A DNA stretch of 64,000 nt from the NCBI RefSeq assembly GCF_036588685.1, contig NC_086380.1, forward strand, positions 36,284,692 to 36,348,691. The letters run 5' to 3'. The position numbers and the translations under genes were made by a program. The notes beneath the pieces are model-generated. The model did no database searches and was not told the origin of the DNA. It saw only the letters and a list, made by a program, of their open reading frames with translations. The stretch comes from Mytilus trossulus. Lineage: Eukaryota; Mollusca; Bivalvia; Mytilida; Mytilidae. Position 1 is the stretch's first letter; each line of letters begins with the position of its first letter. Shown piece after piece: positions 56,827 to 64,000 of this stretch.

Positions 56827-57504
56827 ATAATTAAGTTTTCCATCGGTCCTGAAACAACTTTCTATTACCTGAAATTTTGAATTTTTACAGCATGCATTGT
56901 ACAAAGGATTTTTTTTGTCAATTTCTTGACTTAAATGAATGGGAATGATCATTTATACTTTTTCATTCAATTGCATGTAGCGACACAGGTCAAGATCCAG
57001 CGCTTATCTTGTTTCCCAATGGCGTAATATTGTTTTTCTCACTTCGACATTTTTTTCAATGACAGAGATTGTTGATGGGTTGCTGTGTCATAGGCATTCA
57101 ATATTAGTATTCAAAGTCAAGCATAATAATGAACAATAACATGATACAAGAACTAAGATAAAGAGAAACAAATGAATAACTATTTTTCTAGGAAAGACAT
57201 GCGCAGTGTTATTATTTAAAATTTCAACTTGTTATACATGTAGTAGCGATTTATCTGGATAGATAAAAAATTATCTTCAATTTACATTTAAATGTATATC
57301 GTGCCAAAGTTTCATAAGCGAAAGCAAACATTATTAGCCTAAGACACATCTGTTTTCAGGCTAACTGTGTTTTTGTGATTGGCTTTATTCTAGCTTTCAG
57401 TAACTGCAAATAAAATCAGATCTGTACCTTGTGTTTTCAGTTCGAAGGGCCAAGTGATCTTATCTCATTATGTGTTAAATGTTTCGTGCATACATTGTAC
57501 ATAT
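56827..57504. other. Noncoding stretch
   Basis: AT-rich; nothing recognised. Confidence 0.35.
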
Positions 57505-57697
57505 GTCTGTAAGTTTTCTCGTTAATTGTATTACGTTTGCCATTTTGAAACCTTCTACAGCTTAATATGCAATATCGGTTTTGCTCAGTGTTATACATGT
57601 AGGCCATACGGTGACATATGATGGATATCTTCTATGTTGTTTAGTCTCTTGTTTAGAGTTGTCTCATTGGATAGCACTATTAGCACATCTTCTTATT
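57505..57697 (+). repeat. Retroelement tail, family A (plus)
   Basis: GTAAGTTTTCTCG, GCCATACGGTGACATATG and GAGTTGTCTCATTGG, ending GCACATCTTCTTA; 5'-truncated. Confidence 0.6.
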
Positions 57698-57944
57698 TTT
57701 ATAAAGACTAGAACACACCCGCGAAATCGCAGGCATACAGAGCGCAGTTTAAAGTATTTAAAGTGTTGTTGGAAGAATTTTGTAAAATATTGCATGACCT
57801 GAGAATTTCAGCAAAAGTATCATAAGTCGTAGGTTATTGGGGACAGGAAAATGCTTTTTTTTATCCCTCCTCCTTTATATAAAAATTCCCAATTTTTGGT
57901 TTTCTATCAATTTCAATATGAACATACATTTAGTATGTTATGAA

Positions 57945-58230
57945 CATGTAAGTAAGGAGTCTGTAATTCAATGGTTGTTGTTTGTTTATGTGTTACATAT
58001 TTGTTTTTCGTTCATTTTTTTGTACATAAATAAGGCCGCTAGTTTTCTGGTTTGAATTGTTTTACATTGTTAGTTAGGGGCCTTTTAAAGCTGAGTATGC
58101 GGTATGGGCTTTGCTCGTTGTTGAAGGTAGTACGGTGACCTATAGTTGTTAATTTCTGTGTCATATTGGTCTCTTGTGGAGAGATGTCTCAACATGGCAA
58201 TCATACCACATCTTCTTTTTTTTTGTAATC
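57945..58230 (+). repeat. Retroelement tail, family A (plus), second nearby copy
   Basis: GGAGTCTGTAATTCAATGGT, GTGTTACATATTTG, GGCCGCTAGTTTTCT, TACGGTGACCTATAG and CAATCATACCACATCTTC. It sits only about 250 bases after the previous copy in the same orientation, as in tandem PLE insertions. Confidence 0.65.
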
Positions 58231-59515
58231 AAAGAATTTTGTAAAAGAGTTAATGACTGGAGAATTTCAGAAAAGGTATCAAAAGTTCACATGAATATTT
58301 TAAGCGCTTATCTGTATATTATGAACATTCATTACTATATAAATATAGCGCGTGTATTTACTTTCAATTCCAAGTTTACTAATCGATCCATGGTGGTCAT
58401 TGATATAGTATACATACCCTCTCTATTTAATAAACTCTGTGACTGCCGTGGATAGTAAACTTGAAAATGATAGCAGATAGAATTCTGAAAATACACTTTA
58501 TTCTTTGTATGATATGTATGTTTAAAGAATACAGAAAAAAGCAAACCGGAAGTCTAATCTGACTTAAAATTTCGTCCAATGAAGGGACAATATCCGGATG
58601 CCTTTTTTCTCGTTTTTCCCCCAAAATAACTCAATCTGAATAATAATATGAATGGATGACAAATGGCACTATGCACTGTACCTATAGGACACAGAGGCGT
58701 GTTGGTTAATTTATTGTGGAAAGAAGAGAAGCGACACACAAAATGAGGTCTTCTCGTTTAATAGTATAGATAAAGATAATTATGACAAGATATTGATTCA
58801 AAGTTATTTTTAATCATGGTTAACATATTAAAGGCTCCTATAAGTGTTACACCAACATGCAGCTTTATAAAAAAGAAGATGTGGGATTTATTTGTAAATA
58901 AAGTAAAATTGTCACGAAAGATATATAAAAGAAACAACAAAAAATTGGGAGATAAACAACTAATACAAAGTAAGGTGTTCCGTTAAGCAGTGTCAATATT
59001 AAAAGACCATGCACTGTTCGATATCATATATCAAAGATCATAACACTATTTTTCGAAAGTAAAGTACAGTGTTAAAAAAAAGATTGAAACAAAAACGGAA
59101 CAATATAAAACCAAAAGGTGTTTCGATAGAAAATTTGGCGATACCCAAATAATAAGACAAAAGACTCTCTCCCTATTTGTTTTATAGAAGAAGGGGTAAA
59201 CAGTGCTGTTGTTACACTTTATATCTTCATCGGATAATCAGAATAGAAAAGACATACTTCATAACAGTCCTTTCAGGCGCACTTTAACAACGAATATGGT
59301 CCAAGGAAAAAGGCCTTGACATATCTGCGCTACAGTTAAAAAGAATAAAATACAAATACCGATTGCAAAATCATCCTCCTTCTTGTCTATTATCATCAAT
59401 CGTTGTTTTCATTTTAGTTTGAAATTAAGAAAATATTGTTCTTCTGCATTGCATTTGTTAATGATAAATAAAATGGGAATGAATATTAAGTTGTTTTTTG
59501 TTGTTGTTTTTTTTA
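58231..59515. other. Upstream region of Kv gene 3
   Basis: No coding signal. Ends in a T-rich tract and TTTTAG just before ACTTACAATGG, so part of it is probably a 5' UTR intron. Confidence 0.4.
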
Positions 59516-59523
59516 GACTTACA

Positions 59524-61657
59524 ATGGACGACGACACAATTTGTATAAACGTAGGTGGAACAATATTTACAACAAAACTATCAACACTTCAAAAGTATCC
59601 TGACACACTTCTTGGGTCACTTTCTATCAAATTAGACTGTTATAGTAAGGAAGACAAATCATTCTACTTCGACCGGAATCCTGAACTGTTCAACACAATT
59701 CTGGACTACTACAGAAATGGTGTTCTTCATCTTCCACATCATCTCTGTGGTTGGTTATGGAAAACTGAATTGGAATTTTGGAAGATCCCTTTAACTGACA
59801 TATCCGAATGTTGTCATAAAACTATATCAAGTCACAATAAAAGGGAAGACGTAAGCAATATGTTAAAGTCAGTGTTTTCTCCTCTAAACCAATCAGAATA
59901 CCCTTCATCGTCTGGAATCGGGAAATTACGCCATAGACTATGGCTATTCCTGGATGAACCAGCATCGTCCACTTGGGCTAAAGTAAGCAATTACGTTATG
60001 GTTTTATCTTTTACACAAATATTTGTAAGCATTCTTTGAATACTGCGTTCTATCTTGTTTTGTCTAATTCATATAATCTCAGAACTATACAAAAGTCATG
60101 TAGTTCATGTAAAGCCGTCCTTTCGAGGCTCTCATAGATAACCAACTAAAGGTAGTTAGACGCCTCCTTATTACTTCAACAGATTGTTTTATGTGTATGT
60201 CAAATTTTCTATTTCATTTAGATACAGAATAACATTATATAAGCGTTACGGAACATACGTCAATAAGACAGCAATCTCACAACAAAATCTATCATAAGAA
60301 GTTTATAGCACGCAATAAGTCGTAAAAAAATTGACAGGTGTGTAATAAACCGACTTGTATCTATCAGAGTTGTCATAGAACAAAAGAGAAACAATCAAAG
60401 ATCTGCTGTTAAGACCAACTTCTTCAAATAAACATAAGTTATGACATAAGACAACCACGAACGAATTTTCAGACTTGTTTTTGCAATAACATTGGAATTC
60501 GCAGACATCTTTTTAAGCAATAAAGCAATGTATACTTAATAAAAGGATAGTCTTGCAACAATGACATATGTTTTTCATTGAACAATTTTTGACCATACAT
60601 TTTTTAATGTTATTCATAGTACATGTTACAATTACCACTACAATATCACATGGTACAAGTATATTACTTCATAAATCGAATTGCTATTTCAAATTATCCT
60701 TTAAAGAAAGCGAGGTTAATTATAATTTTTTATTGTTTTTTTAAGGTTTTCAGTTTCATATACTTGAGCATAGTTTTAGTGTCTGCAAGTTTGCCGTGCT
60801 TGATAACACACCCTGGCATTCGAATACAAACATCAAATGCCACAACAATATTAAAGATGGCAGCGCATAACAACGTGCAAATGTGGATAAACAAAGACAA
60901 TCCCAAAGAAATGCAGTTGGCAACAACCAAGGAACCTAATTGGTTGTATTATTGGAGTTTAGTAATAAGCATTTTCTTTTCTTTAGAGACAATACTCCGT
61001 CTTTTAACATGTTCTACCAAAAACAAGTTTGTAAAAGAGTGGCTCAATATTTTGGATATTATATTGTTCGTCATAATGTGGATGTGTTATGGTATTAAAA
61101 ATGGCTATGAGAAGAAGCTGCTTTCAAATAAACATTTGGCTTACTTCCTATGTTTTTGTGAAGCAGTATCTGTGTTGCGTCTCTTTAGATTTTTCCGACT
61201 TGCTAAACAGTACAGTAGCCTGCGGATATTGTTTATAGCTGTGCTATCGAGTGCGAGAGAGTTGTTGCTACTGTTGATCACATTTTTTGTCATCGGTTGG
61301 ATGTTTGCAAACTTGATATATTACACAGAAATTTTAGAGTCAGAATCGTTCCCAAATATGTTAGTCGGCTTTTGGTGGTCAGTTGTAACCATGACAACTG
61401 TCGGTTATGGAGATGTTTATCCTATTGGTCCATTAGGGAGAGTAGTTGGGGTTTTGTGTAGTTTATGTGGATTGCTGGTGTTGGCCATGCCAATAGCGAT
61501 CATTGCGGGTAATTTTGATAGTCTATGCAGACACAATGAAGAACGTGAGGCGTATGCTAAATTACAAAGTAAGCAGACATCGAACATTCCTATAGCATGG
61601 GAGACATCAAAGATTGATCCAAATTATCCAATCAAGTTACGTAAAAATCACACGTGA
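59524..61657 (+). CDS. Shaw-like voltage-gated potassium channel, gene 3
   Basis: Join 59524..59982 and 60746..61657, phase 0 (AAA|GTAAGC; TTTAAG|GTT), 456 residues. T1: INVGGTIFTTKLSTLQ, YFDRNPELFN, zinc site HX5CX20CC. S1 YLSIVLVSASLPCLITHPG; S2 with RLLTCSTKN; S4 SVLRLFRFFRLAKQYSSLR preceded by FCEA; filter TMTTVGYGD; S6 AMPIAIIAGNF. It is clearly the sister of gene 1: same intron position, same UTR-intron arrangement, long stretches of near-identical DNA in S4 and pore. The ATG at 59524 begins the conserved MDDDTICINVGG; the longer upstream frame crosses the T-rich tract ending TTTTAG at 59516 and is intron. Likely a plasma-membrane K+ channel subunit in excitable tissue. Confidence 0.93.
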
Positions 61658-61948
61658 CTATACACCTCGAACCAAGATCAGTTTCACGGAGAGTGGAATC
61701 TAAAACTTGAGGACGTACGTGTATACTAACTACCGTGATATTATAGTCTGATTACAGCAACATGTATCAGATTGATGATAACTCGTATCACATATGTAGT
61801 ACATAAATCAAACATGAAATTGAAAAAAAATACGCATATTATATTAATGACATGTAGATATCGATAGCCGTAAAAAGTGTGTTTCATATATTGATACATT
61901 GTATGTACAGTTCTTTTTTCTATTTTTTTTAGTGTAGATATACTTTTG

Positions 61949-61954
61949 AATAAA
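61949..61954 (+). terminator. Candidate polyadenylation signal of Kv gene 3
   Basis: AATAAA about 290 bases after the stop codon, followed by a T-rich stretch. Confidence 0.35.
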
Positions 61955-62459
61955 TTCACTTTTTTTTTTAATATCATGCAACATTTAAAAGTGATATTTT
62001 ACTGTCAGTATCTAAATTCTGCTTGAATGATTTCATGGTTGCAAAATCAAGTTGTCGTTCTTTTACTTTTATGTTACTCCAATCATGTTGAAACTGACGG
62101 ATCTATGAAAGTATTCCCAACGTTTAAAAGTTTTCATATCATTCCTCGTTCAAAATTAAATGTATAATTTCTTTGTAAGCTACCACATCTTCGTATGTTA
62201 GCTCTGTAAAAAATGTCATCAAAACTAAACTAAGCTGCAATCATGTTTGGGTAATTTGGTTGATACATTGTGTCCGATGATCCCGTCACTTGACAAACAT
62301 GGCCGCAGAGATTAAAATAGAACAACTAGTCTTGATCAAATGCAAGAATTGTCTACAAAGGTAAGTAAAACAATTTATATAACAGAAATCAGATAAGAGA
62401 AAAAAGGTTAGAAATATCAAGTCAACTGTCCATATCAAAACGGACACATATAAATACAT
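61955..62459. other. Noncoding stretch
   Basis: AT-rich; no gene seen. The minus frame at 62286-62654 overlaps the following repeat and is not called. Confidence 0.35.
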
Positions 62460-62611
62460 CAGTGGCAGATCCAGAAGAAAGGGGGGGGGTCTTGGCGTTT
62501 GAACCCCCTTTTTATTGAGGATCAAAGCATTTGAATATAATAGTGACATATAGTAGGACCCTCCTTTTATCCAAGATTGGGACCCCTTTGAAATAGCAGG
62601 ATCTGCTCCTG
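62460..62611. mobile_element. MITE-like element, CAGTGGCGGATCCAG family
   Basis: Left end CAGTGGCAGATCCAG, right end AGGATCTGCTCCTG, inverted relatives; a G-run follows the left end. Length about 150 bases, matching the copy at 2450-2613. Confidence 0.6.
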
Positions 62612-63282
62612 TACATCTTGTTGCCCAATCATTATCATAACTACAATAAAGCAATAAAGTATAATAGCTTGCATCAATTATTTCTATTTTAATCGGACAA
62701 TTAACTTAAAGGTAATTTCTATGTCCGATGAGTATTAGTGTAGGGCGTTTAGAAAGGCTCTTCCATGAAGCTCCCGTTTCTGCTTGTAAACACAAACAAA
62801 TGATTTGCAATGTGATTTTCTAGAGGGGAGAACTTTTGAACAGCCAGCATGAACGGTTGTCGTATCTAGGTCGAATATGTCAATTTCGAATTGCAACACA
62901 TTACAGTCATAATAAATTTATCAGAAACAACATGTGCATCATTTAAGAGCTTGAAAGTGTTTTAAGTTAATGAAATATATTAAATGCATAATCTACAGTA
63001 GTCAATATACGCATGTGCAAACAAATTTAATTGGATTCAGAGCATGGGTGTATTCCATAGCGAAAGAAGCACGACATACTAGAAGTACAGTTTTAAACCA
63101 TGTAATACTGTATCATCATACATCATAATTAGTTTGACAAACAATCCACCATCTAAGCGAAGCAGCCTTCTGTGAGTTGTCAGATTTTTTCAAGTTGTTA
63201 TCCTTTACCACTTTTTTGTCTAAATGAATATATTTGTTCATGACAAGCTAACTATATGTACTACATTCAAATAAACACTTAT
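62612..63282. other. Noncoding stretch
   Basis: AT-rich; nothing recognised. Confidence 0.35.
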
Positions 63283-63572
63283 ATGTGCCTGTCCCAAGTC
63301 AGAAGTATGCATGTAATTCAGTGGTAATCGTTGTTGATGACTAACAATGTACATATTTGTTTTTCGTTCATTTTTTGCACATGAAGTAGGCCGTTAGTTT
63401 TCTCGTATGAATTGTTTCATAATTGTCATTATGGGGCATTTTATAGCTGACTATGCGGTATGGGCTTTGCTAATTGTTGAAGGCCGCATTGTACCTTCAG
63501 TTGGTAATATCCGTGGCATTGGCTCTCTGGTGGAGATTTATCTCATTGTCAATCATACCACATCTTTTATGT
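63283..63572 (+). repeat. Retroelement tail, family A (plus)
   Basis: GTGCCTGTCCCAAGTCAGAA, TTTGTTTTTCGTTCATTTTT, GCCGTTAGTTTTCTCG, ATGCGGTATGGGCTTTGCT and CAATCATACCACATC in order. Confidence 0.65.
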
Positions 63573-63929
63573 TGTACTTATATTAGTCAGTTAAAGAGAG
63601 CACAGTCGTCTGTTTGTCTTCGTTCTTTAAACAGTAATGTTGATATGATGGAAGTACTTCCTACTGAAATTAGGATTCTTTAAATGTGAGCCTAATCCTT
63701 AATTTATACATTTAACTAAAAGCCTATTGTTGTCTTAATTTTTCGCTTTGTTTTATATTGCTATGCATACAATTTTAGAGTTTTTGATTTTGTTATAATA
63801 TTATTATTAGTGTCTTTTAATATTTGACAGTATTGCTGTAAATCTGCTCTAAGTACATGTACATGTATGCACATGTACACATGTAGGATAACTAGTGTAT
63901 ACACATGTACAAATGCACTGCAAAGCTCT

Positions 63930-64000
63930 GATTCCTTTCACGGAGTTGGCTATACTTTTTGGACCTTTTGGATTATAGCTCTTCATCTTTTGTATAAGCT
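63930..64000 (+). repeat. Retrozyme-like element cut by the window edge
   Basis: GATTCCTTTCACGGAGTTGG, ACTTTTTGGACCTTTTGG and GCTCTTCATCTTTTG parallel 41140-41210, just upstream of the ribozyme in the intact copy. A hammerhead core is expected within about 50 bases beyond the window. Confidence 0.5.

Noticed and set aside
59383-59523. Longer N-terminus for Kv gene 3
   Set aside because: The extension crosses a T-rich tract with a splice acceptor (TTTTAG), and the conserved protein start MDD-ICINVGG matches gene 1 at the later ATG.
60623-60745. Start of Kv gene 3 exon 2 at an upstream ATG
   Set aside because: The frame is simply open into the intron; TTTAAG|GTT at 60745/60746 aligns exactly with the acceptors of genes 1 and 2.

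Overview
The window is AT-rich animal DNA and most likely comes from a marine bivalve, probably a mussel (Mytilidae). The evidence is spliced genes with GT..AG introns, a C1q-domain gene of the type greatly expanded in bivalves, a cluster of Shaw-type potassium channels, and a dense set of interspersed repeats whose layout I recognise from mussel genomes. Genes are sparse; mobile DNA and its decay products fill most of the rest.

Layout. 1-1.25 kb: last exon of an SLC16-like (monocarboxylate) transporter. 1.4-7 kb: repeats. 7.5-8.4 kb (minus): a two-exon secreted C1q-domain gene with an in-frame TAA at codon 32. 9.9-11 kb: 3' remnant of a Penelope-like element (PLE). 12.5-22.7 kb: a decayed tandem array of noncoding blocks, invaded by hammerhead-ribozyme elements, PLE tails and a dead Tc1 transposon. 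23.8-25.8 kb (plus), 50.0-52.5 kb (minus) and 59.5-61.7 kb (plus): three two-exon Shaw-like Kv channel genes. 26-27 kb: nested inverted-repeat elements with poly-G termini. 28.5-29.2 kb: a satellite built from short palindromes. 29.9-34.0 kb: a nearly full-length PLE. 40.1-40.8 kb: a cluster of palindromes, including a perfect 98-bp one. 42.3-46.6 kb (minus): a decayed gene of a lineage-expanded family with a TGCDTTS motif.

The main discovery candidate is the PLE at 29859-34047. It has the permuted Naiad order: N-terminal GIY-YIG-like endonuclease, CxC linker, then reverse transcriptase. Four in-frame UGA codons interrupt its reading frame and no UAA or UAG does. By pattern, all four fall where cysteine is expected. 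About 60 bases after the stop codon lies a 65-base stem-loop with the parts of a SECIS element: a UGAU/UGAU quartet, a 12-base spacing to AAA, and a mini-stem. This fits a retrotransposon-encoded selenoprotein, as reported for Naiads of clams and spiders. This copy also has three frameshifts, so it is probably inactive.

Other points worth a second look: two well-formed hammerhead ribozymes in retrozyme-like repeats; loss of the second proline of the S6 PxP hinge in all three Kv paralogs; near-identity of the pore-coding DNA of two Kv genes 36 kb apart; and several undescribed foldback elements.
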